64,000 nt of DNA from Streptomyces sp. NBC_01232 (GTDB lineage: Bacteria > Actinomycetota > Actinomycetes > Streptomycetales > Streptomycetaceae): NCBI RefSeq assembly GCF_035989885.1, contig NZ_CP108518.1, forward strand, positions 6,749,001-6,813,000, read 5' to 3'. The first letter of the stretch is position 1. Every line of letters begins with the position of its first letter. Both the position numbers and the translations under genes were made by a program. Positions 33,152-42,841 of this stretch are shown piece by piece. The notes under the pieces were generated by a model. That model was given only the letters and a program-made list of their open reading frames with translations. It ran no database searches and was not told where the DNA came from.

Positions 33152-34176
33152 TGGAACTGTCCATGATGCTCGACTACGCCGGGGATCCGCGCCGGGCGGC
33201 CGACGAGGCCGCCGCGCTGGAGGCGGCCGGGCTCGACGCCGTGTGGGTGGCCGAGGCCTGGGGCTTCGACTCCCCGACGATCATGGGCTATCTCGCCGCC
33301 CGCACCGAGCGGCTGAAGATCGGCTCGGCCATCCTCAACGTCTACTCGCGCACTCCCGGCCTCATCGCCCAGACCGCCGCCGGCCTGGACGCGCTCTCCG
33401 GCGGCCGGGCCATGCTCGGCCTCGGCGCCTCCGGCCCGCAGGTCGTCGAGGGCTGGCACGGCATGGCGTACGACAAGCCGCTCGGCCGGACCCGCGAGAC
33501 GGTCGAGCTGTGCCGGCGCATCTGGCGCCGCGAGACGATCGACCACCACGGCATCACCGACATGCCGCTGCCGCCCGAGAAGGGCGGCCGGCACGGCAAA
33601 CCGCTGAAGATCCTCACCCGGCCGGTCCGCCCCGCCATTCCCGTCCACATCGCCTCCCTCGGCCCGGCCAACGTGCGGATGACCGCCGAGATCGCGGACG
33701 GCTGGCTGCCCACGCTCTTCATCCCGGAGAAGGCCGCCGCCGTGTGGGGCGGCCCGCTCGCGGAGGGCACCGCCAAGCGGTCCCCGGAACTGGGCCCGCT
33801 GCAGACCGTCGCGGGCGGCCTGCTCGCCATCGGCCCGGACGCGGCCGCCGCACGGGACCTCGCGCGTCCGCAGATCGCGCTCTACGTCGGCGGCATGGGC
33901 GCGGTCGGCAAGAACTTCTACAACGACCTCGCCGTGGCCTACGGCTACGAGGAGGAGGCCCGGAAGATCCAGGACCTCTACCTCTCCGGACGCAAGCGCG
34001 ACGCCGCGGCCGCCGTCCCGGACGAGTTCTGCGAGCTGATGACGCTGTGCGGCCCCGAGGGCTACGTACGCGAACGCGTCGAGGCCTTCCGCGAGGCGGG
34101 CGTCACCATGCTCAACGTCACCCCGGTCGGCCCCGATCCGGCCCGGCTGATCGAAACCGTCAAGAGCTGGCTCTAG
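33151..34176 (+). CDS. LLM-class F420-dependent oxidoreductase
   Basis: A 341-residue TIM-barrel flavin-type oxidoreductase (bacterial luciferase-like), probably using coenzyme F420. It shows MELSMMLDYAGDPRRAADEA, GLDAVWVAEAWGFDSPTIMG, TERLKIGSAILNVYSRTPGL, LGLGASGPQVVEGWHG and VHIASLGPANVRMTAEIADG. Sits between a racemase and an acyl-CoA dehydrogenase; in mycobacteria similar proteins accompany branched-fatty-acid or sterol side-chain breakdown. Start overlaps the racemase stop (TGATG), so it is coupled. Its actual substrate is unproven. Confidence 0.9.
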   Translation: MELSMMLDYAGDPRRAADEAAALEAAGLDAVWVAEAWGFDSPTIMGYLAARTERLKIGSAILNVYSRTPGLIAQTAAGLDALSGGRAMLGLGASGPQVVEGWHGMAYDKPLGRTRETVELCRRIWRRETIDHHGITDMPLPPEKGGRHGKPLKILTRPVRPAIPVHIASLGPANVRMTAEIADGWLPTLFIPEKAAAVWGGPLAEGTAKRSPELGPLQTVAGGLLAIGPDAAAARDLARPQIALYVGGMGAVGKNFYNDLAVAYGYEEEARKIQDLYLSGRKRDAAAAVPDEFCELMTLCGPEGYVRERVEAFREAGVTMLNVTPVGPDPARLIETVKSWL

Positions 34177-34184
34177 GGGGCCCC

Positions 34185-35327
34185 ATGCAACGCCGCATCT
34201 TCGACGCCGACCACGAGGCGTTCAGGGAAACCGTGCGCACCTTCCTCAGCAAGGAGGTGCTGCCGCACTACGAGCAGTGGGAGAAGGACGGCATCGTCAG
34301 CCGTGAGGCCTGGCGGGCCGCGGGCCGCCAGGGGCTGCTGGGGCTCGCCGTACCGGAGGAGTACGGAGGCGGCGGGAACACCGACTTCCGCTACGCCGCC
34401 GTGATCGCCGAGGAGTTCACCCGCGCGGGCGCCCCCGGGCTGGCCATCGGTCTGCACAACGACATCATCGGGCCGTATCTGACCTCGCTCGCCACCGAGG
34501 AGCAGAAGCGCCGCTGGCTGCCCGGCTTCTGCTCCGGCGAGACCATCACCGCCATCGCGATGACCGAACCGGGCGCGGGCTCTGACCTCCAGGGGATCCG
34601 GACCACCGCCGAGGACCGCGGCGACCACTGGGTGCTGAACGGCTCCAAGACCTTCATATCCAACGGCATCCTCGCCGACCTGGTGATCGTGGTCGCGAAG
34701 ACCACCCCCGAGGGCGGTGCGCACGGCCTGTCGCTCCTGGTCGTCGAGCGCGGCACCGAGGGCTTCGAGCGCGGCCGCAACCTCGACAAGATCGGCCAGA
34801 AGTCCCAGGACACCGCCGAGCTGTTCTTCAACGACGTACGCGTCCCGAAGGAGAACCTGCTCGGTGAGTTGAACGGCGCCTTCGTCCACCTGATGACCAA
34901 TCTCGCGCAGGAGCGGATGGGCATCGCGATGGCCGGCATCGCCGCCGCCGAGCACCTGCTGGAGATCACCACCCAGTACGTGAAGGAGCGGGAGGCCTTC
35001 GGCCGTCCGCTGGCCAAGCTGCAGCACATCCGGTTCGAGATCGCGGAGATGGCCACCGAGGTCGCCGTCACCCGGACCTTCCTCGACCGGTGCATCACCG
35101 ACCACTCCAACGGCGAACTGGACCACGTGCACGCCTCGATGGCCAAGTGGTGGGCCACCGAACTGCAGAAGCGCGTCGCCGACCGCTGCCTCCAGCTCCA
35201 CGGCGGCTACGGCTACATGACCGAATACCGGGTCGCACGGGCCTTCACCGACGGCCGGATCCAGACCATCTACGGCGGCACGACCGAGATCATGAAAGAG
35301 ATCATCGGGCGTTCGCTGCTCGGCTGA
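34185..35327 (+). CDS. acyl-CoA dehydrogenase
   Basis: An FAD enzyme that makes the alpha-beta double bond in acyl-CoAs. The 380-residue protein has AMTEPGAGSDLQGIRT (flavin contact), NGSKTFISNG, and a C-terminal IYGGTTEIMKEI. The usual YEGT Glu is Gly here (YGGT); the catalytic base is therefore probably Glu243 in the LAQERMGIA helix, as in long-chain acyl-CoA dehydrogenase. This suggests long or branched substrates. ATG 34185 lies 8 bp after the LLM stop. Confidence 0.92.
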   Translation: MQRRIFDADHEAFRETVRTFLSKEVLPHYEQWEKDGIVSREAWRAAGRQGLLGLAVPEEYGGGGNTDFRYAAVIAEEFTRAGAPGLAIGLHNDIIGPYLTSLATEEQKRRWLPGFCSGETITAIAMTEPGAGSDLQGIRTTAEDRGDHWVLNGSKTFISNGILADLVIVVAKTTPEGGAHGLSLLVVERGTEGFERGRNLDKIGQKSQDTAELFFNDVRVPKENLLGELNGAFVHLMTNLAQERMGIAMAGIAAAEHLLEITTQYVKEREAFGRPLAKLQHIRFEIAEMATEVAVTRTFLDRCITDHSNGELDHVHASMAKWWATELQKRVADRCLQLHGGYGYMTEYRVARAFTDGRIQTIYGGTTEIMKEIIGRSLLG

Positions 35328-35381
35328 ACCCCCTCTGCCTCCCTCTTCCTCCCCCTTGGAAACCTCCGAAAGGCTTGACCA

Positions 35382-36596
<1,215 letters not shown>

Positions 36597-36647
36597 TCCG
36601 TCCTGTTCCCCCTGCCCACCGGACCTTCCGAAACGAAAGCAGTGACC

Positions 36648-38819
36648 ATGAGCGAGTCCACCACGATCCGCTGGGAACAGGACGAGACCGGCGTCGTCAC
36701 CCTGATCCTCGACGACCCCAACCAGTCCGCCAACACGATGAACCAGGCCTTCAAGGACTCCATCGCAGGCGTAGCCGACCGCGCCGAGGCCGAGAAGGAC
36801 TCCATCCGGGGCATCATCTTCACCTCCGCCAAGAAGACCTTCTTCGCGGGCGGCGACCTCAAGGACATGATCCAGCTGCGCCCCGAGCACGCGCAGATCG
36901 CCTTCGACACCGGCACCGAGATCAAGCGCTCCCTGCGCCGCATCGAGACCCTCGGCAAGCCCGTCGTCGCCGCCATCAACGGCGCCGCGCTCGGCGGCGG
37001 TTACGAGATCGCGCTGGCCTCCCACCACCGCGTCGCCCTCGACGCCCCCGGCTCGAAGATCGGCCTGCCCGAGGTCACCCTGGGCCTCCTCCCCGCCGGT
37101 GGCGGAGTCACCCGTACCGTGCGCCTGATGGGCATCGCCGACGCGCTGCTCAAGGTGCTGCTCCAGGGCACCCAGTACACCCCGCAGCGCGCCCTGGACA
37201 ACGGCCTCGTGCACGAACTGGCCGCCACCCCCGAGGAGATGCTGGCCAAGGCCCGCGCCTTCATCGACGCGAACCCCGAGTCGAAGCAGCCCTGGGACGT
37301 ACCCGGCTACAAGATCCCGGGCGGTACGCCGTCCAACCCGCGGTTCGCCGCCAACCTCCCGGCCTTCCCGGCCAGCCTGAAGAAGCAGCTGAACGGGGCC
37401 CCCTACCCGGCGCCGCGCAACATCCTGGCCTGCGCCGTCGAGGGCTCCCAGGTGGACTTCGAGACCGCGCTCACCATCGAGGCCCGCTACTTCACCGAGC
37501 TGGTCACCGGCCAGACCGCCAAGAACATGATCCAGGCGTTCTTCTTCGACCTCCAGGCCGTCAACGCCGGCCGCAGCCGCCCGCAGGACGTCGCGCCCCG
37601 CAAGGTCCGCAAGGTCGCCGTCCTCGGCGCGGGGATGATGGGCGCGGGCATCGCGTACTCCTGCGCCCGCGCGGGCATCGAGGTCGTCCTCAAGGACGTC
37701 ACGGCCGAGGCTGCCGCCAAGGGCAAGGCGTACTCCGAGAAGCTGCTCGACAAGGCGCTCTCCCGGGGCCGCACCACCGAGGCGGGGCGCGCCGAGCTGC
37801 TCGCCCGCATCACCACGACCGCCGACGCGGCCGACCTCGCCGGCTGCGACGCCGTCATCGAGGCCGTCTTCGAGGACACCTCCCTCAAGCACAAGGTGTT
37901 CCAGGAGATCCAGGACGTCATCGAGCCGGACGCGCTGCTCTGCTCCAACACCTCCACGCTGCCCATCACGGGCCTCGCGGAAGGGGTCTCGCGGCCGGTC
38001 GACTTCATCGGGCTGCACTTCTTCTCGCCCGTCGACAAGATGCCGCTGGTGGAGATCATCAAGGGTGAGCAGACCGGCGACGAGGCCATCGCCCGCGCCT
38101 TCGACCTGGTCCGCCAGATCAACAAGACGCCGATCGTGGTCAACGACTCGCGCGGCTTCTTCACCTCGCGCGTCATCGGACAGTTCATCAACGAGGGCGT
38201 GGCGATGGTCGGCGAGGGCGTGGAGCCCGCCTCCATCGAGCAGGCCGCCGCCCAGGCCGGATACCCGGCCAAGGTGCTCTCCCTGATGGACGAGCTCACC
38301 CTCACCCTGCCGCGCAAGATCCGCAACGAGAGCCGCAAGGCCTTCGAGGCCGAGGGCCGGACCTGGACCGAGCACCCCGCCGACACGGTCATCGACCGCA
38401 TGGTCGACGAGTTCGGCCGCACCGGCCGCAGCGGTGGCGCCGGCTTCTACGAGTACGACGAGTCCGGCAAGCGCTCCCGCATCTGGCCGGGCCTGCGCGA
38501 ACACTTCGGCAGCCCGGGCGTCGACGTCCCGTTCCGGGACATGAAGGAGCGGATGCTCTTCTCCGAGGCCCTGGACACCGTCCGCTGCCTCGACGAGGGC
38601 GTCCTCACCTCGATCGCCGACGCCAACATCGGCTCCATCATGGGCATCGGCTTCCCGGCCTGGACGGGCGGCGTGATCCAGTACATCAACGGCTACGAGG
38701 GCGGCCTGCCCGGCTTCGTGGCCCGCGCCCGCGAGCTCGCCGAGACGTACGGCGAGCGCTTCACCCCGCCGGCCTCGCTGATCGCGAAGGCCGAGCGGGG
38801 CGAGACCTACGCGGACTGA
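36648..38819 (+). CDS. multifunctional enoyl-CoA hydratase/3-hydroxyacyl-CoA dehydrogenase (FadB-like)
   Basis: A 723-residue fusion carrying out hydration and NAD+-dependent oxidation in beta-oxidation. The N-terminal crotonase domain (about 1-190) has AAINGAALGGGYEIALASHH and the catalytic Glu in GLPEVTLGLLPAGGG. The 3-hydroxyacyl-CoA dehydrogenase half starts near 325 with VAVLGAGMMGAGIAYSCARA and includes CSNTSTLPITGLAEGVSRP, DFIGLHFFSPVDKMPLVEII and VNDSRGFFTSRV. ATG 36648 used; GTG 36642 in the same frame is possible. Last gene of the operon, followed by a perfect 13-bp terminator hairpin. Confidence 0.94.
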   Translation: MSESTTIRWEQDETGVVTLILDDPNQSANTMNQAFKDSIAGVADRAEAEKDSIRGIIFTSAKKTFFAGGDLKDMIQLRPEHAQIAFDTGTEIKRSLRRIETLGKPVVAAINGAALGGGYEIALASHHRVALDAPGSKIGLPEVTLGLLPAGGGVTRTVRLMGIADALLKVLLQGTQYTPQRALDNGLVHELAATPEEMLAKARAFIDANPESKQPWDVPGYKIPGGTPSNPRFAANLPAFPASLKKQLNGAPYPAPRNILACAVEGSQVDFETALTIEARYFTELVTGQTAKNMIQAFFFDLQAVNAGRSRPQDVAPRKVRKVAVLGAGMMGAGIAYSCARAGIEVVLKDVTAEAAAKGKAYSEKLLDKALSRGRTTEAGRAELLARITTTADAADLAGCDAVIEAVFEDTSLKHKVFQEIQDVIEPDALLCSNTSTLPITGLAEGVSRPVDFIGLHFFSPVDKMPLVEIIKGEQTGDEAIARAFDLVRQINKTPIVVNDSRGFFTSRVIGQFINEGVAMVGEGVEPASIEQAAAQAGYPAKVLSLMDELTLTLPRKIRNESRKAFEAEGRTWTEHPADTVIDRMVDEFGRTGRSGGAGFYEYDESGKRSRIWPGLREHFGSPGVDVPFRDMKERMLFSEALDTVRCLDEGVLTSIADANIGSIMGIGFPAWTGGVIQYINGYEGGLPGFVARARELAETYGERFTPPASLIAKAERGETYAD

Positions 38820-38827
38820 GCACGCCC

Positions 38828-38859
38828 GCCCCGGGCCCGCCCGCGAGCGGGCCCGGGGC
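38828..38859 (+). terminator. 13-bp perfect hairpin ending the beta-oxidation operon
   Basis: GCCCCGGGCCCGC (38828-38840), CCGCGA loop, exact complement (38847-38859), 9 bp after the FadB-like stop. The remaining gap to the NLR stop at 38953 shows nothing else. Confidence 0.75.
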
Positions 38860-38952
38860 ACCGCCGCCTCCGCATCCCCGGCCGGCCGATCCGGTGGCCG
38901 GGGCAGGACGCCGTACGGCACTTCGTGAGTCCGGCAGTGGCCGGAAGGCGGC

Positions 38953-41865
38953 TCAGCCCGGTCCCGGCCGCCGCCGGGGACGCAGGGCCGCCCACTGCTC
39001 CAGGAAGCGGGCGGCCTCCGGGTCTCCCGCTTCGGCCGCCCGCCGGTACCACAGCTCGGCCTCGCTCCGGCCCCGGCGGGTGCGGATGAGCACGTGCCCG
39101 AGGTCCATCATCGAGTCGACCGAACCGGTCGCCGCGGCGCGCCGGAGCCAGGGCTGGGCCTCCTTGAACCATCCCGCCTCGGCCAGCAGGCCCCCGAGGG
39201 GTCCGGCCGCGCCTTCCTCACCGGCCTCGACCGCGCGCAGCAGCCAGAACTCGGCTCCGGCGGGGCGGCCGGTCCGGGCCAGCACCATCCCCAGATTGGC
39301 CATCGCCGAGGTGTTCCCGCCGTCGCACGCGACCCGCAGGTGCCCTTCCGCCCCGCGCAGTTCGCCCTCCCCGCACAGCCGCAGCCCCTCGGCCGCCGCC
39401 GCGCGGACCCGCTCGGGGTCGGTGCCGGGACGCATCCACCCCCGGTCACCGGCGGCCGGGCCCGACCCGTCCGGCCGGCCGCGACGGCGCATCCGTTTCA
39501 GCAGGCGCCGCACCGCCCGAACCCCGGGGACGCGGTCGGCGAGGGAGGACATGGCCATGAACACGAGGGTGGCCCGGACGTTCTCGGTCTCCCACTGGCC
39601 GGGGCCCAGCACCCTTTCGCAGTCGGCCAGGGCCTCGCGCACCATCTCGGCCCCCAGCGCTTCCCGGCCGGCGGCGAAGTAGGCGTCGCCGAGCTGGTGA
39701 CCGATGTGCAGGGTGGCCGGATGGTCCGGTCCCAGCACCCACAGGGAGTACCCCAGTGCGGTCTCCAGGACCTCGGTGGCCGACCGGACGTCTCCGGCCC
39801 GCAGGTACGCACTCCCGAGCACGGCGCGGGCGGACACGGTGCTCCGGTGCTCCGGGCCGTGCTCCCGTTCGCGTCCGAGGACATCCGCCCGCAGCTGCTC
39901 GATGTCGTCGCGCGGCTGCTGGGTGAGCTCCGATGCGACGGCGGCGACGTCGGAGCGGACGTCCGCGGTCAGGGGGTGACTCGCCCCCAGGACCCGCTCG
40001 CAGTCGGTGAGGAGTGCCGTGAGCTGCCGGGCGGCCTCCGTCGCGTTCCCCGCGGCGTGCCGGGCACTGGCGAGGTGGTGGCGGGAGCGCAGGGTGTCGA
40101 AGTGGTCCGGGCCCAGAACCCTGAGGCAGTCGGCGAGCTGGGTCTCGAACAGGTCGGTGGCCCGGACCGTGTTGCCGCGTTCGTGGTGGGCAACGGCGAG
40201 GTTCCCGCGGGAGACCAGGGTGTCGGGATGGTCCGCCCCCAGCACCCGTTCCCGGTGGCCGAGGCTGGCCTCCAGCAGCTCGATGCCGAGGTCCGGGTTG
40301 CCGCCGGCGTAGGTGATGGAGGCCAGGTAGGCCTGGGAGGCCAGGGTCAGGCGGTGGTCGGGGCCCAGGATCTGCTGCTGGTCGGACAGGTTCGCCTCGA
40401 GCAGTTCACGGGCCCGGACCCGGTCCCCCGTCTCCAGTTGCGCGGCCGCCAGGTTGGCGCGGGCGTGCAGGGTGGCCGGAGCGTACGCCCCCTGCGTCCG
40501 CCCGTGGAAGTCGGCGATCCGGGAGCAGTATTGGACCGCCCGGTGCTGCAGGTTCTGGCTCCCGAGGAAGCGCGCGGCCGCCTCGAAGACGCCGGTCGCC
40601 GCGGCGTCGTCCTGCGCCGCGGTCGTGTGCGCGACCAGGGCGTCGGCGTGCGGCAGGAAGCACTGCCAGGCCTCGAGCCCGGCGTCGGGCGCGGGACGGG
40701 CCAGGGTGAGGAGGTCCACCGAGCGGGCGCGCGCCCGGGCGACGGCCTCGTCCTCGCGGTGCCGGATCGCCGCGTCGGGCGTGCGGAAGACCTCTTGCAC
40801 GAGCCGGTGCACCGACAGCGAGCGGTCGAGGAAGTCGACCATGCGGTACGCGCGGAGCAGGCCCAGCGCATGGACGAGCGGTCCCTGATCGGCCATCGGC
40901 GTCAGGAGGCTGCGGGGAATCCCGTCGGGGGCGAACCAGGCCAGGGTCCTGAACACTTCGAGGGCGAGCGCGTCCTCCTCGGCGATCCGGTCCAGGGTCA
41001 CGGTCCAGACAGCGGCGATCGTCCGGTCCCCGGGTGTCCCGGCAGCCGCTCCGCGAAAGGTTTCGGCGCTCCGGTGGTCCAGGAGGTCCAGATACTCACC
41101 CACGCCGATGCCGGTCTGGGAGAGGTACGCACCCGCCTGTGCGACGGCGAGGGGCAGGTGGCCCAGCCGTGCACTCAGCCGGGCCGCGTCGGGAAGTTCG
41201 GCGCGGCCCGAGGAACGCCGCAGCAGTTCCGTGGCGTCCTCGACCGGCATGGCCCCCAGCGTCACGGGCCGGTCGACCAGGTCCTGCCAGCCCTCGGCGA
41301 GGCGGCTGGTGATCAGGAAACGCCCGGTGCCCAGTGAACCGATCAGCTCCTGCACATCGGCCGGTGCGGCCACGTCGTCCAGGATCAGCAGCCACCCGTC
41401 GTGGCAGGCCAGCCAGCTCCGGGCCCACGCCGCGGCGTCGGGCAGGGGTGCGCTGTTCAGCTCGGGCACCATCCGCACGGCCAGCGCGGCCAGTCCGGCC
41501 TCGATCCGGTCGGGGCTGTCGGCGGTGATCCACCAGACGGGGCTGTACGCATCCTGTCGCATCTGGGCGTAGCGGCAGGCCAGCGCCGATTTGCCGACTC
41601 CGCCGAGGCCCGCGACGGTCTGGGCGATCAGTCCCGTTCCGGACTGCAGGACGGTGTGCAGATCGCTCAGTTCCCGCTCCCGGCCCACGAACCGGCCGGC
41701 GGCCAGGGCCGTGGGGGAGAGCCTGCCCGGACCGCCCGGCCAGCTCAGCGACGCCGCCGAGGGCAGGGGGTGGTGGTAGTTGTTGACCGTGTTGCTCGCC
41801 CCGTCGCCCAGGGAGATGATCCCGTGGTTGACCGAGACCTCGGCCCGTCGGCTCAAGGGTTCCAC
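38953..41865 (-). CDS. NLR-like STAND ATPase: motif-NB-ARC-TPR-Sel1
   Basis: A ~970-residue signal-transducing NTPase resembling plant/animal NLRs. Order: a short N-terminal motif (residues 13-27, NHGIISLGDGASNTV); an NB-ARC domain with P-loop GLGGVGKS (86-93), Walker B LLILDD (158-163), RFLITSR (181-187) and GHLPLAV (234-240); tetratricopeptide repeats (about 460-760) with recurring L-G-x-D-H-P-x-T-L motifs; then Sel1-like repeats to the end. There is no enzymatic effector domain of its own. GTG 41865 is used because the upstream gene ends 8 bp earlier and the shared motif follows. The preceding small gene ends in the same motif, so it is probably the effector triggered by this sensor. Confidence 0.88.
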   Translation of the reverse strand: MEPLSRRAEVSVNHGIISLGDGASNTVNNYHHPLPSAASLSWPGGPGRLSPTALAAGRFVGRERELSDLHTVLQSGTGLIAQTVAGLGGVGKSALACRYAQMRQDAYSPVWWITADSPDRIEAGLAALAVRMVPELNSAPLPDAAAWARSWLACHDGWLLILDDVAAPADVQELIGSLGTGRFLITSRLAEGWQDLVDRPVTLGAMPVEDATELLRRSSGRAELPDAARLSARLGHLPLAVAQAGAYLSQTGIGVGEYLDLLDHRSAETFRGAAAGTPGDRTIAAVWTVTLDRIAEEDALALEVFRTLAWFAPDGIPRSLLTPMADQGPLVHALGLLRAYRMVDFLDRSLSVHRLVQEVFRTPDAAIRHREDEAVARARARSVDLLTLARPAPDAGLEAWQCFLPHADALVAHTTAAQDDAAATGVFEAAARFLGSQNLQHRAVQYCSRIADFHGRTQGAYAPATLHARANLAAAQLETGDRVRARELLEANLSDQQQILGPDHRLTLASQAYLASITYAGGNPDLGIELLEASLGHRERVLGADHPDTLVSRGNLAVAHHERGNTVRATDLFETQLADCLRVLGPDHFDTLRSRHHLASARHAAGNATEAARQLTALLTDCERVLGASHPLTADVRSDVAAVASELTQQPRDDIEQLRADVLGREREHGPEHRSTVSARAVLGSAYLRAGDVRSATEVLETALGYSLWVLGPDHPATLHIGHQLGDAYFAAGREALGAEMVREALADCERVLGPGQWETENVRATLVFMAMSSLADRVPGVRAVRRLLKRMRRRGRPDGSGPAAGDRGWMRPGTDPERVRAAAAEGLRLCGEGELRGAEGHLRVACDGGNTSAMANLGMVLARTGRPAGAEFWLLRAVEAGEEGAAGPLGGLLAEAGWFKEAQPWLRRAAATGSVDSMMDLGHVLIRTRRGRSEAELWYRRAAEAGDPEAARFLEQWAALRPRRRPGPG

Positions 41866-41873
41866 GCCGACGC

Positions 41874-42287
41874 TCAGCGATCCCCGACGGTGTTGGTGGC
41901 GTGGTCGCCCAGCGAGACGATGCCGGTGTTCTCCCGCACCGCGACCGTGCGGTCGCCGCTGACCGTGACCACCGGCCGGCCGGCCGCCGCGAGGAGTGCG
42001 GCCAGTTCCCCGGCCAGGGCCCCGTCGCCCTCGACCACTCTGACGATCTTCGCGCGGAGCAGTCCGAGGTAGTCGTCGTCCCCGGGGTGGGCGGCCACGT
42101 CCTCGACCGCCTCGACGATCTGGCCCTCGGACTGCGGGTCGCGCCGCAGGCGCGCGAGCAGGCGCTGCCCGAGACGCACCGTGGCGTCCGCCGCGGCGTC
42201 CTCCCCCCGGGTGAGCACCGCCGTGCCGTAGGCGCCGACCGCAGCGCCCACCGAGGCGACCACCGCGTCCACCATGGAACCGTCCAC
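41874..42287 (-). CDS. small helical protein with C-terminal NLR-matching motif (putative effector)
   Basis: A 137-residue protein. Residues 5-25 form a Gly/Ala-rich hydrophobic helix (MVDAVVASVGAAVGAYGTAV), followed by amphipathic helices (about 34-103), a short linker, and the C-terminal motif NTGIVSLGDHATNTV (120-134) next to the end. The motif shares 11 of 15 positions with residues 13-27 of the downstream NLR. N-terminal glycine-zipper-like helices with a C-terminal amyloid-type tag resemble Bell/HeLo-type membrane-killing effectors. GTG 42287 chosen: GAGGG lies 6 nt upstream; ATG 42275 is possible. The stop is 8 bp before the NLR start, so the pair is cotranscribed. Confidence 0.75.
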   Translation of the reverse strand: MDGSMVDAVVASVGAAVGAYGTAVLTRGEDAAADATVRLGQRLLARLRRDPQSEGQIVEAVEDVAAHPGDDDYLGLLRAKIVRVVEGDGALAGELAALLAAAGRPVVTVSGDRTVAVRENTGIVSLGDHATNTVGDR

Positions 42288-42361
42288 CGTGCGCCCTCGC
42301 TTCTCCCGGAATCGATGCTGCAGCCATGCTAACGAACCGTCCGGCGAGGGGTTTGACAGCG

Positions 42362-42390
42362 CCAAATCCCGCCGCTCATGGCCGATTTGG
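42362..42390. promoter_or_regulatory. CCAAATC-N15-GATTTGG inverted repeat
   Basis: 7-bp perfect arms in the 161-bp gap between the effector/NLR unit (start 42287, minus) and the 42449 gene (plus). A TTGACA at 42353-42358 on the plus strand is just beside it. Possible operator for the NLR unit or the divergent gene. Confidence 0.4.
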
Positions 42391-42448
42391 GCCGTTGATC
42401 ACGCCGCTGCCCCCATCGGCCCGGGGGGCCGCCGGATACGCTGAAGGC

Positions 42449-42841
42449 ATGAGTTTCGACGTCTTCGTGTGCCGGTTCGAGCACGGTGAGCCCGCGACGC
42501 TGGACATGCGCGCCGCGCACGAGATCCTCGGCCCCCATGTGGTGGCGAGGGACCCGGGGACGAACTTCCTGCTGGTGAGTACGGCGGAGGGGGAGGAGGC
42601 GGGCGTCTACGTGAACGGCCCGACCGGCATCACCTTCAACCGCTTCGGAGGCGACGGGATCATGGACCTCCTGGCCGTCCTGCTGCGACGGCTGGACGCC
42701 GTGCTCGTCGTCCCCGGAGGGCCGACCGTGGTCCGGCGGGACGAGGACCGCGAGCTCCTGCCCGCCGCCCTCAGGGACGAGTGGCCCGTCGTCGTGGCCC
42801 GTACCGGCGCGGAGATCGACCGGGCGATCAGAGCGGCCTAA
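42449..42841 (+). CDS. hypothetical protein
   Basis: A 130-residue protein of a streptomycete-typical unknown group. Segments are MSFDVFVCRFEHGEPATLDM, 'LLVSTAEGEEAGVYVNG', ITFNRFGGDGIMDLLAVLLR and LDAVLVVPGG. It is soluble, mixed alpha-beta, without signal peptide. The ATG at 42449 is used because homology-like content begins there. Its stop overlaps the convergent stop of the maltokinase-cap-like gene by 4 bp. Divergent from the NLR unit; a functional link is possible but only by position. Confidence 0.65.
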   Translation: MSFDVFVCRFEHGEPATLDMRAAHEILGPHVVARDPGTNFLLVSTAEGEEAGVYVNGPTGITFNRFGGDGIMDLLAVLLRRLDAVLVVPGGPTVVRRDEDRELLPAALRDEWPVVVARTGAEIDRAIRAA

